A stretch of DNA of 64,000 nucleotides, taken from positions 1,030,175-1,094,174 of the forward strand of contig NC_087078.1 of the NCBI RefSeq assembly GCF_026151205.1, given 5' to 3'. The notes under the pieces were generated by a model. It saw only the letters and a list, made by a program, of their open reading frames with translations, searched no databases and was not told where the DNA came from. The position numbers and the translations under genes are program-made. The stretch's first letter is position 1, and every line of letters begins with the position of its first letter. This stretch comes from Bolinopsis microptera. Its lineage: Eukaryota > Ctenophora > Tentaculata > Lobata > Bolinopsidae. Below are positions 9,728-21,700 of the stretch, piece after piece.

Positions 9728-12700
9728 GTAGTTTCTCGAATTCCTCTCCTTTAGGAATACCCATTATGTCTAACTGAAATTTGTAGCGAAATTAAATCAC
9801 AATGGTCAACCGATCATGTTACACACTTATCTGATTTACTATACTGATGAAACCCAGAATTAAAACAAAAGAAATAACGAAAGCACTAAAGCGTTTTCGA
9901 AGAAAAAGTATTGAACCATTGATTCACGTGCAATTATAATAGTATAAAGCAAGCACGTGCTATTTCTTCCAAATCTCACCTTGGCCCCTAGTTCGGTAAC
10001 ATCAAGTTTCAACTGCGCTCTAATCTTATCTTCGTCAGTACAGGAGTTAGTCGTGCTCGTGGTCTGGGCTGCTGACTTCCGACCTCGTTTCAACATGGCC
10101 AAACTGTCTTCTGTCTTGCGGAGGGAGATAAGGATCTCAGCCACTGTCTCACTATATCTGGGGAGATGGGGTTATCTTTTAACTGTCATTAATCGTTAGA
10201 TATATTATCAGGAGAGGGGAGGGGTGGTGCCTCATACGTCGTCATGGTAACAAGTCACGTGATCATAACTAACCTGGTAACAAGTTGGTGAGCTGTTTTG
10301 GAGCACCACTCTTGTCTGACTATGTCAGGTAGCACAGAGTTGTACATATCCGTCTCTATCGGTCCTATCAACTGGGACACGTATCCTAGTGGCTCTGTCG
10401 GCATCTGGATGGAGAATATTCGTAGATAAGACACGTGATAAGACACGTGATGAGACACGTGATAAGACACGTGATGATTCACGGACTCACGTGATAAACG
10501 GTAAGTGCACGTGCGAATTGGAAATGAAGTTTTAAAAGAAGGTCCCTGTGGCACTAACCTCCCTATTAGTCCGCCTGAACAATCTCGGTACAGCTTGGGT
10601 CTGTTCCAGAGCCTTCTCACAGTGCTTGATGACGTCATTGATGACGTAATCAGCCAACACCGGGATACTGTCTAGTATGTCTTTGCAGGATATCGACAAT
10701 ATCTCCGTCTGATCGAACACTGGTATTTTGTCGGATGTGAGCTTCTTCACAAAATTTGGCACCTGAGGTAATTATTGTATAATTAATTGGTATAATTGCT
10801 ACATCGCTACCGAGAGAAGCTTCAGTCAAAATATTACTGCACTATTAAAGGGAATCTCGTCGTGACAACATATTTATAAATATGTATTATATCCAGGAGG
10901 AATCTGCTTACAAACACTGCTTTACCAACCTGGTCCACAATGAGATAAGAATCGTGCACAGCTTTACAAATATCAGATACTATCAACTCTTCGGAACTGG
11001 TGGGGATCTCTGATAACCACACAGCATACCTTCGCAACAACTGAAATATCACAATATCAAGAAGGAGAACAGTCCATCCGAGACAGTTACAGAATATTGT
11101 AAAGGAGCACAGCCCTCCTTGAAATGAAGGAGCACAGCCCTCCTTGAAAACAAGGAGCACAGCCCTCCTTGAAAACAAGGAGCACAGCCCTCCTTGAAAT
11201 GAAGGAGCACAGCCCTCCTTGAAATGAAGGAGCCTGGTATTCTGAAACTACCTGAAGAGTAAGTTTGAAGAATCTGTGAGTAAGAGGTCTAAGTAGAACG
11301 TCTTCCTCCCAGCAACGGTTTATACACAGCTCCAACATGACGGATACAGGTAACGCGTATTTCACACCTAAGTGCAGTGTATTAGTGGGGGAGGGAGGAG
11401 GAGTGGGGAGGGAGGAGGAGTGGGGGAGGGAGGAGGAGTGGGGGAGGGGGGAGGAGTGGGAGAGGGAGGAGGAGTGGGGGAGGGAGGAGGAGTGGGGGAG
11501 GGAGGAGGAGTGGGGGAGGGAGGAGGAGTGGGGGAGGGGGGAGGAGTGGGGGAGGGAGGAGGAGTGGGGGAGGGAGGAGGAGTGGGGAGGGAGGAGGAGT
11601 GGGGAGGGAGGAGGAGTGGGGGAGGGAGGAGGAGTGGGGGAGGGAGGAGGAGTGGGGGAGGGGGGAGGAGTGGGGAGGGAGGAGGAGTGGGGGAGGGAGG
11701 AGGAGTGGGGGAGGGAGGAGGAGTGGGGAGGGAGGAGGAGTGGGGAGGGAGGAGGAGTGGGGAGGGAGGAGGAGTGGGGAGGGAGGAGGAGTGGGGAGGA
11801 GGAGGAGTGGGGAGGGAGGAGGAGTGGGGAGGGAGGAGGAGTGGGGAGGGAGGAGGACTGGGGAGGGAGGAGGAGTGGGGAGGGAGGAGGAGTGGGGAGG
11901 GAGGAGGAGTGGGGGAGGGAGGAGGAGTGGGGAGGGAGGAGGAGTGGGGAGGGAGGAGGAGTGGGGGAGGGAGGAGGAGTGGGGGAGGGGGGAGGAGTGG
12001 GGAGGGAGGAGGAGTGGGGGAGGGAGGAGGAGTGGGGGAGGGAGGAGGAGTGGGGAGGGAGGAGGAGTGGGGAGGGAGGAGGAGTGGGGAGGGAGGAGGA
12101 GTGGGGAGGGAGGAGGAGTGGGGAGGAGGAGGAGTGGGGAGGGAGGAGGAGTGGGGAGGGAGGAGGAGTGGGGAGGGAGGAGGAGTGGGGAGGAGGAGGA
12201 GTGGGGAGGAGGAGGAGTGGGGAGGGAGGAGGAGTGGGGAGGGAGGAGGAGTGGGGAGGGAGGAGGAGTGGGGAGGGAGGAGGAGTGGGGAGGGAGGAGG
12301 AGTGGGGAGGGAGGAGGAGTGGGGAGGGAGGAGGAGTGGGGAGGAGGAGGAGTGGGGAGGGAGGAGGAGTGGGGAGGGAGGAGGAGTGGGGAGGGAGGAG
12401 GAGTGGGAGGGAGGAGGAGTGGGGAGGGAGGAGGAGTGGGGGAGGGAGGAGGAGTGGGGAGGGAGGAGGAGTGGGGGAGGGAGGAGGAGTGGGGATGGAG
12501 GAGGAGTGGGGGAGGGAGGAGGAGTGGGGAGGGAGGAGGAGTGGGGAGGGAGGAGGAGTGGGGGAGGGAGGAGGAGTGGGGAGGGAGGAGGAGTGGGGGA
12601 GGGAGGAGGAGTGGGGAGGAGGAGGAGTGGGGAGGGAGGAGGAGTGGGGAGGAGGAGGAGTGGGGAGGGAGGAGGAGTGGGGAGGGAGGAGGAGTGGGGA

Positions 12701-15700
12701 GGGAGGAGGAGTGGGGAGGAGGAGGAGTGGGGAGGAGGAGGAGTGGGGAGGGAGGAGGAGTGGGGAGGGAGGAGGAGTGGGGGAGGGAGGAGGAGTGGGG
12801 AGGGAGGAGGAGTGGGGAGGGAGGAGGAGTGGGGAGGGAGGAGGAGTGGGGGAGGGAGGAGGAGTGGGGAGGGAGGAGGAGTGGGGAGGGAGGAGGAGTG
12901 GGGGAGGGAGGAGGAGTGGGGAGGGAGGAGGAGTGGGGAGGGAGGAGGAGTGGGGAGGGAGGAGGAGTGGGGGAGGGAGGAGGAGTGGGGAGGGAGGAGG
13001 AGTGGGGAGGGAGGAGGAGTGGGGAGGGAGGAGGAGTGGGGAGGGAGGAGGAGTGGGGGAGGGAGGAGGAGTGGGGAGGGAGGAGGAGTGGGGGAGGGAG
13101 GAGGAGTGGGGATGGAGGAGGAGTGGGGGAGGGAGGAGGAGTGGGGAGGGAGGAGGAGTGGGGAGGGAGGAGGAGTGGGGAGGGAGGAGGAGTGGGGAGG
13201 GAGGAGGAGTGGGGAGGGAGGAGGAGTGGGGAGGGAGGAGGAGTGGGGAGGGAGGAGGAGTGGGGAGGGAGGAGGAGTGGGGGAGGGAGGAGGAGTGGGG
13301 GAGGGAGGAGGAGTGGGGGAGGGAGGAGGAGTGGGGGAGGGAGGAGGAGTGGGGGAGGGAGGAGGAGTGGGGGAGGGAGGAGGAGTGGGGAGGGAGGAGG
13401 AGTGGGGAGGGAGGAGGAGTGGGGGAGGGAGGAGGAGTGGGGGAGGGAGGAGGAGTGGGGGAGGGGGGAGGAGTGGGGAGGGAGGAGGAGTGGGGGAGGG
13501 AGGAGGAGTGGGGGAGGGAGGAGGAGTGGGGAGGGAGGAGGAGTGGGGAGGGAGGAGGAGTGGGGAGGGAGGAGGAGTGGGGAGGGAGGAGGAGTGGGGA
13601 GGAGGAGGAGTGGGGAGGGAGGAGGAGTGGGGAGGGAGGAGGAGTGGGGAGGGAGGAGGACTGGGGAGGGAGGAGGAGTGGGGAGGGAGGAGGAGTGGGG
13701 AGGGAGGAGGAGTGGGGGAGGGAGGAGGAGTGGGGAGGGAGGAGGAGTGGGGAGGGAGGAGGAGTGGGGGAGGGAGGAGGAGTGGGGGAGGGGGGAGGAG
13801 TGGGGAGGGAGGAGGAGTGGGGGAGGGAGGAGGAGTGGGGGAGGGAGGAGGAGTGGGGAGGGAGGAGGAGTGGGGAGGGAGGAGGAGTGGGGAGGGAGGA
13901 GGAGTGGGGAGGGAGGAGGAGTGGGGAGGAGGAGGAGTGGGGAGGGAGGAGGAGTGGGGAGGGAGGAGGAGTGGGGAGGGAGGAGGAGTGGGGAGGAGGA
14001 GGAGTGGGGAGGAGGAGGAGTGGGGAGGGAGGAGGAGTGGGGAGGGAGGAGGAGTGGGGAGGGAGGAGGAGTGGGGAGGGAGGAGGAGTGGGGGAGGGAG
14101 GAGGAGTGGGGAGGGAGGAGGAGTGGGGAGGGAGGAGGAGTGGGGAGGGAGGAGGAGTGGGGGAGGGAGGAGGAGTGGGGAGGGAGGAGGAGTGGGGAGG
14201 GAGGAGGAGTGGGGAGGGAGGAGGAGTGGGGAGGGTACCTACCTTGGGTACCTTGGGTTCGTTTCGGGCTAGCACGCCCAGGCCAAGACATCTTGCGTCT
14301 CCACCACCGGTGTCTCCGTTATCATGTCTTGCTCACAGCCCATTCCAAGATTGAATTGCCATTTGCCCCTGTATATCCAGGGGTAGGAGGGGTGTCGGGG
14401 ACGGTATGGAGAAAGCGATCAAGTGCTGCCTTGAATTTTGGCAAGGTTGGGATAGACTTGATGTCGTGAGGCACAACGTTATACAAAGCAGAGGCCACTG
14501 AAGGGAAAGAATGGAACCTCATGGTGTTGATGCTTTTGTATTTTGATCCGCCAAGAGGACGAAGACATGTAACTCCTCTTCTTTGAGAGTGTTGGAAAGA
14601 AATGTTTACACTGTTGGGAATCTCACCGTAGTAAATTTTCCAGACAAGGATGATCATGTACCTCTCGCGGCGGCGCTGTAGGGAGTAGAGATCAAGCTGC
14701 TTCAGGCGCTCCCAGTAGCTAAGATGCTTGTATCCTGCTATTTTCGCAGTGAATGAGCGTTGGATCGACTCAATCATGATTATGTCACACTGCAGGTGAG
14801 GCGACCAGAGAGCAGAACAATACTCGGTAATAGAGCGGACGTATGTCTTGAAGAGCATCATCATCGTGTCTTTGTCTCTGGTAGAGAAAGTTCTCAGTAC
14901 CCATCCAGCTTTGCTCGCTGCCTCAGAAGACTTTCTTGTGATGTGTTGACGCCAGGAGAGATCACTGTCAACATACACACCGAGATCTTTCACGACATCA
15001 TCAGAAGATATCGATGCACCAGATGGTAAAATGTAGGGTTTCTTTAGCTCAGGGTTCTTACCATGCTGGAGAAGTTGGAACTTACTTTCGTTTAGCTCCA
15101 TGTTGTTTGCTACTGCCCATCGCACTACTGCACAGAGATCTTCCTGGAGACATTTGCAGTCGGACGGGGAGCTGATGTTTTTGTGGAGCTTGGAGTCATC
15201 AGCAAACACTTTTACTTTGCAATGTCTTACAACTAGGAACAGGTCGTTGATATACAAAATAAATAGCAGTGGGCCTAACACAGTGCCCTGTGGTACCCCA
15301 CTTAGCACCATTATGACGAGAGATTCAATACCATCGACAACGACATGTTGGGTTCTTCCACTGAGGAAGCTTTCCAGCCAGCGGTGGGCGTTGCCCTGGA
15401 TACCGTACATATGGAGCTTCTTCAATAGTATAGCGTGATCTACCTTATCGAAGGCTTTGCTGAAATCAAGATACAGAATATCAGCATTTTCGTCACCATC
15501 TAAGTCATCCATGATGTCTTGGACGTGGTGAAGAAGTTGAGTAAGACAGCTTCTTCCAGCTTGAAAGCCGTGTTGATCGTGGTTGATGATGTCTTGAGCT
15601 ACAATGTAGTCAACCAGCTTAGCGCGGACGACCCTCTCGAACATCTTTATGAGGTTGGATGTTAGAGATACCGGTCGATAGTTGGCAGCAATCGACCTTT

Positions 15701-18700
15701 TCCCCTTTTTAAAAAGGGGGATAATACTCTGGTTCTTGAATTTTGTAGCTATTTCACCAGAGCTTAGCGAAGCTTTCCAAAGCTTGGTTATCACAGGAGC
15801 TAGGACAATTCCACATTCCTTGAGGATTAGGACTGGGAACTTGTCAGGTCCGACTGCTGAGAAACGATTCATCGCTTTGATGGCGTCGAGGATATCTTGC
15901 TCATTAAAGTCGATGTCTGTGATAGAATGAGGTTGCTCAATGACCTTGGACGTCCGGACTTCGGCTAGATTTGCCTTTTTAGGGTCACTGAAAGCACTCG
16001 CATATTGATCCTGTAAGATATTACCCATAGTGGCTGGATCAGACTGGAGCTTGTCATCACTATCCAATAGGGGTCCGACAGATGCAGCAGGTATAAAACG
16101 CCTTAGGATTAGTCTTGATCTTACTAAGAGCAACAAGTTCTTCTCTGGCTCGCTGCTGTTTAATGTCCGCTTTAAGGAGCATCTCGACAGCAGCCCTCTC
16201 TTCATCCAGCTTGCGAAGCTTGACATTATTGCGAGGCGGAGGGCCACAAAATCTGTATTTAATACAGTTGATCCTGGCATTAAGGCGCTTTTTCTTTCTA
16301 AGGAGAGCCACCCTTGACCTTGGGATTTTTGAAGATGCTGCGGCTTGACGATTGTGGCTATGAGAAGGTGCGTGTTTCTTGCAGATCTGCACAAGGATCC
16401 CTTCAAACATATCCCATGCAGCATCTTGGCTAGTTGAAGGGCTGGTTACTGTCGACCAGTCTACAGTAGTGAGTTCCTTGTTGATCAAGGCCCAGTCAGC
16501 AGCATTGAAGTTGATGTCATCAAGTGCTGTGGCAGGACTGTACTCTTTCCTTGCTGGTTGCTCAAGTAGGAACTGCGGGTGGAGGAGAGTACAGGTCACT
16601 ATGTCGTGGTCTGATTTCTCCGTCTTTGACACTGATAAACCGTGGATTAAGTCGGAGTTGTTGGATAGGATCAGGTCAAGGATGTTTTGGTCCTTCCTAG
16701 TGGGTTCATCGACTAGCTGCTCTAGGAAGTTTGAAGATATGAACTCCATAAAGGCTAGTCCCGAGTTCGTGTCGGAAGCTGATTTGCTGGAGTTTGGTTT
16801 GATCGACTTACTGGACCAGTCTACAAACGGCAAATTAAAGTCGCCTGCAATGTAGAGTTCAGGAGAGCCAGGGAGGTGGTCTATAAAGTCTTGGATCACA
16901 CACAGACAGTCATCAAATTTGTCGAATGGTGCCTGTGGAGGGCGGTACACGCCAACAAGGAGAAAGTTACTGCTAGCGATGTGAACCATTGCAACTTCAC
17001 AATAGGAGTTAGAGTACACTTTTGTCGTGTCAGCAGGTATAGAGTGGTGTAGGAAGATAGCTACACCGCCTTGAGCACGTTTGTCTCGATCAGCTCTGAT
17101 GGTACTGTAGCCAGGGATACACGTCTCTGCTTCAACATGGTATGGCTTCAGATGAGTCTCAGTCAGAATAAAGAAGGGAGTGTGGAGCGGACTGGTTGCT
17201 AAATTCTCGTGGAGAGATTTCAACTTCCATTGCTGGTTCTTTATCCCAGGATTCATTCCTTGTATGTTAAGAAGAAATGTTGAGGAGATCGGGAGTATTG
17301 ATTTGAGGTCTACTTTCCCAGCAGCGGTTGGTAGAGAGCAGGCTGTTGCAGGTGCTGTGCAGGGTAGCCCTGGGGAAGATGAGGGAGGAGGAGTGGGGAG
17401 GGAGGAGGAGTGGGGAGGGAGGAGGAGTGGGGGAGGGAGGAGGAGTGGGGAGGGAGGAGGAGTGGGGAGGGAGGAGGAGTGGGGAGGGAGGAGGAGTGGG
17501 GAGGGAGGAGGAGTGGGGAGGGAGGAGGAGTGGGGGAGGGAGGAGGAGTGGGGAGGGAGGAGGAGTGGGGAGGGAGGAGGAGTGGGGAGGGAGGAGGAGT
17601 GGGGAGGGAGGAGGAGTGGGGAGGGAGGAGGAGTGGGGAGGGAGGAGGAGTGGGGGAGGGAGGAGCAGTGGGGAGGGACTGGGGAGGGAGTGGGGAGGGA
17701 GGAGGAGTGGGGAGGGAGGAGGAGTGGGGAGGGAGGAGGAGTGGGGAGGGAGGAGGAGTGGGGAGGAGTGGGGAGGAGGAGTGGGGAGGGAGGAGGAGTG
17801 GGGGAGGGAGGAGGAGTGGGGAGGAGTGGGGTTGGAGGAGTGGGGAGGGAGGAGGAGTGGGGGAGGGAGGAGGAGTGGGGAGGAGGAGTGGGGAGGGAGG
17901 AGGAGTGGGGAGGGAGGAGGAGTGGGGAGGGAGGAGGAGTGGGGAGGGACTGGGGAGGGTAAGGAGGGGGAAGGTGTTACTCAATTTTAGACATTGTGAG
18001 TTAATGTCTTGTTAACTATGTGCTATTTTAACAGTGGGTACATGACAATCACGATATTACAGTTCTGAAGCTAACCTGTCTGGGAGGTACTTGTTTCTGA
18101 CTGTCTGTCCGTGTTGAAGGTGAAGGGTGAGAGTAACTGGTGCTCAAAGGAACCCGCAATCTCTTGTAACCTGTAGAAAAGGAATTTATATAAAATTATT
18201 TTAACTTTGGCCATGTCTGAAATGTTATAAATAGAATTATCGGCTGGCAATGTCATTAAACGTACAAGTTTTAGCAATATAATAACCTGATCTGGAAGTA
18301 GATAGGAAGACTCCACTTAGAGATGAAGTTCTTGTAAGAAGGGTGTTGTCGGAGGTTAGCAACTCTCTCCTTGTACTGGCACAACTTCTCAAATCCACTT
18401 ATAAACTTCATCGTCTCCTTGTACGACTAACAAATGGGCGATTTGTGAATGTTTTTCAAGCGTCTTTTTGCAAGAGTAGGAATTTCAGTGTAAGAGTAAA
18501 TATAAACAAATGAAAGTAAAAGTGAACGTGAAAGTGAAATTACCTTCTGAAACTGTTTGGGATCCCCAGCAGCGAAAAGAGCGGGAGTATTAGTGCAAAT
18601 CTTGCTCACTATCGTAGGAAATGTGGCGTTACTCATGAAGTCAAAAGACCTGGAAAGGAAGCAGTTTGGTGATTATTATTAAACATTCGAAATTTTTTGA

Positions 18701-21700
18701 ACAAGTTTAAACAAGTTTAAACACTTTCGTATATATTTTATGATTTCAAGAATCTATCCTCTTCTGAAAGGGCCTCATTGTTAAAAACAAAATTTCTTAA
18801 CTTCACGAGACATAACCGTTAACTGTATGATTTTAATTTTCAAGCTTACATTGATAAAAAGTATCTTTAACTTCAGATAACGCAACTTACACTACGGAAA
18901 TATTCGTATTTTCAAACCTGAGTTCGTTGTCCTTTCTAGGGGATGTGAGAGATAAAACTAACGCAGTGGCAGCGGGTAAGGCATCTAGAATTTGGCAGTA
19001 CATTCCTTCCAAGCCACTCTCACTCAAATTCTTTTTACATACTATCTGAAATGACTACAGTTAAAGTTTTAATAGCACTAACGACGCACGTGATTACGTG
19101 ATAAGACTACGTGCGCGCGCGCTGTCGTGTTATGGTAAAGCATGAAATTTTATAGTTTTTACTGTAAATTGTTTTTGCGCGCTACAAAACAATGATTTCC
19201 AACAGTGACTGTCCCAAAATAGAAGCGATTCTTAAATCAAGAAAGTAGGGTAATAATTATTGTATACTAAATGTTATACCTCTTCGATTATTGGCGCAAT
19301 GATAGCATCAGCAAAAAGCTGCTCCGATTGATCTACTCTCCCTAAAGTAGTGAATATTCTCAAACACTGTGTAACTGAATTCTTGTCGTTGTTCTTTAGC
19401 CCAGATTTAAATGATTTGTGAAGACCACCTTCCAAATAGTCACTTATTCTCTTTATCCTCTGAAATAAGAATTTTACATATAATGTCTACAGAATTAGTT
19501 ATTGGCACACCACACAGTATCTTAATAAACGTGTTATTTGTGTCAGCCGCCAGAAACTTTAGAATTATCTTAGGAATGAAGAAAGTGGCTAAATCATCAG
19601 AAGAAGGCGAATGATGAAAATTAATGAATAAAAACGTTTAAATTTTAAGATACTATTAAGAATTAACGTACCGGTCTCATATTCTGGACAAAAGGTAGAT
19701 TCTCGTTTTTGTTAACATAGAACTGGAGCTGACTGTACTCACTGGCCACTCGCTCGAACAAACTCCTGATAATAGAGGTGTAGTGTGCACTGTTCCCCAC
19801 TGTTACAGAAATACAACAGTGTAAATTTACATAATTTTATATTCAAAACTTTTATTTCGAGAAATATTTTGATGAAACCGGAGCATCTCTAGTTACAAAA
19901 GAGTACATCTCTGATAACAAATACTTAGGGTGGTAAAGAAAATGAAATATATAAATAACTTATGTATAAACTATAAATGTATTTAAATACTAACTTACTC
20001 TTTTCCTTCAGTCTGATTGTCGATTAGTTGTTCTATCTTATTAGTCAACTTTTCAATATTCATCAACCCGTGCAGTATCTCCTGAATAGATGATGTTTTA
20101 GTTATTAATAACCTTACTTACGTTACTAGGTTACATGCTGGTTACAAGCTGGTTACTAGCTGGTTACTAGGTTAGTAGAACTGGTTACTAGGGTACTAGG
20201 TTAGTAGAACTGGTTACTAGGGTACTAGGTTAGTAGAACTGGTTACTAAGTTACAAGCTGGTTACTAGCTGGTTACTAGGTTACTAGAGCTGGTTACTAG
20301 GGTACTAGGTTAGTATAACTGGTTACTGTGTATAACTAGCTTGTTACTAGCTGGTTACTAGGTTACTAGCTGGTTACTATTTTACAAGCACAACTATTAT
20401 AAAGATAACATAAACACTAAACAGTTGCCCACAAGTCACTTTTTTTACAGTTCATTTTATGCACTGCATCTATAAATTACTGTACACACATTATTCTGTG
20501 TGAAGAGTTTTATATTTTAGATGCATCAACACACGTGCAACACACGTGCAACACACGTGCAACACACGTGCAACACACGTGCAACACACGTGCAACACAC
20601 GTGTAACACACGTGCAACACACGTGCAACACACGTGTAACACACGTGTAACACACGTGCAACACACGTGTAACACACGTGCAACACACGTGCAACACACG
20701 TGCAACACACGTGCAACACACGTGCAACACACGTGCAACACACGTGCAACACACGTGCAACACACGTGCAACACACGTGTAACACACGTGTAACACACGT
20801 GCAACACACGTGCAACACACGTGCAACACACGTGCAACACACGTGCAACACACGTGCAACACACGTGCAACACAAGTGCAACACATGTGCAACACACGTG
20901 CAACACACGTGCAACACACGTGTAACACACGTGTTTTTTTTATTGAAATCTTTCAATTATTATCATCAGAATTTATTACAATATCAATGTTGTATAGAAT
21001 TTCTAAAAATGGACTAGAGAAACCAAAAAATGCCTTGACAAGTGTACAGCGATGATAACAATCAGGGGACACCAATACACCCAAATAACCAAACAAAAGG
21101 CCTCGAGAGACCTGATGAAAAGTCGAGCAATTACATTGGGCCCCAAGTGCAGAAGGAGAAAAATGGGCAAATAATATGAGCTGTGAACTTAGGAGGCATT
21201 TCTAGGTTTTTAAGAATAATTGCCACAACCCAAAAATTCTCAATTACGATTGGCTGATTTGTAATATTTCCAATGGAATGAAGTTTTAACGATAAAATTT
21301 AAATAATTGAATATAAAAGACTAAATCAAAATTGTATCCGAATGAAGCAAAAATGCGTGATGAGTACCTCAAAAAAAAATTAAAACAAAAATAATAGAGA
21401 AATACACTACCCGTAGTCTGGAGAAAAAGAATTGTCAGGATCTGAACTAGGGTCAATATCTACAGATGCAGTACAAACATGTTCCTTCCAGATGTGTTTA
21501 ATAAGTTCTGTTTTAAACACACCTGGTCTGATAATCTCTCGAAGGGAAAGAGGAAGTCGGTTCCAAGTGAGATGAGCTCGATAAAAGTAAGATTTAGATA
21601 TAGCTGAGCCAGGTGGGATTGAAGATATTACTGATAAGTGATCAAGATGTGAGCTTCTCAGTCGGCTTGACCCGGAGAAGAAAGTAAGGTACTGAGGCAG

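Larger units (their letters stand above)
14237..17381 (-). mobile_element. non-LTR retrotransposon (LINE, CR1/L2/Rex-like layout) inserted in the minisatellite
   Basis: One element of about 3.1 kb in COG2 sense, with the same 17-bp minisatellite on both sides, so it landed inside the array. 5' to 3' it has an APE-type endonuclease, a reverse transcriptase, a C-terminal region and a short 3' UTR of about 85 bp ending in CAAGGTACCCAAGGTAGGTACC-like short repeats. The frame is open to the 5' boundary, suggesting 5' truncation or start loss. No target duplication can be seen because both flanks are repetitive. Confidence 0.85.

Noticed and set aside
11316..11340. Alternative acceptor for COG2 exon 11 at GTTGGAG/CTG
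   Set aside because: It breaks phase with exon 10 (which ends with one base of a codon); the acceptor CACTTAG at 11368 restores phase and has a branch-like motif.
11087..14469. Open frames of 950-1060 codons in several frames on both strands
   Set aside because: They are translations of the 17-bp minisatellite, which has no stop codons in most frames; no unique protein sequence is present except short COG2 exon 11 and LINE 3' parts.
20491..20956. Cys/Val/Leu-rich frames up to 148 codons
   Set aside because: They come from the 11-bp CACGTG minisatellite.
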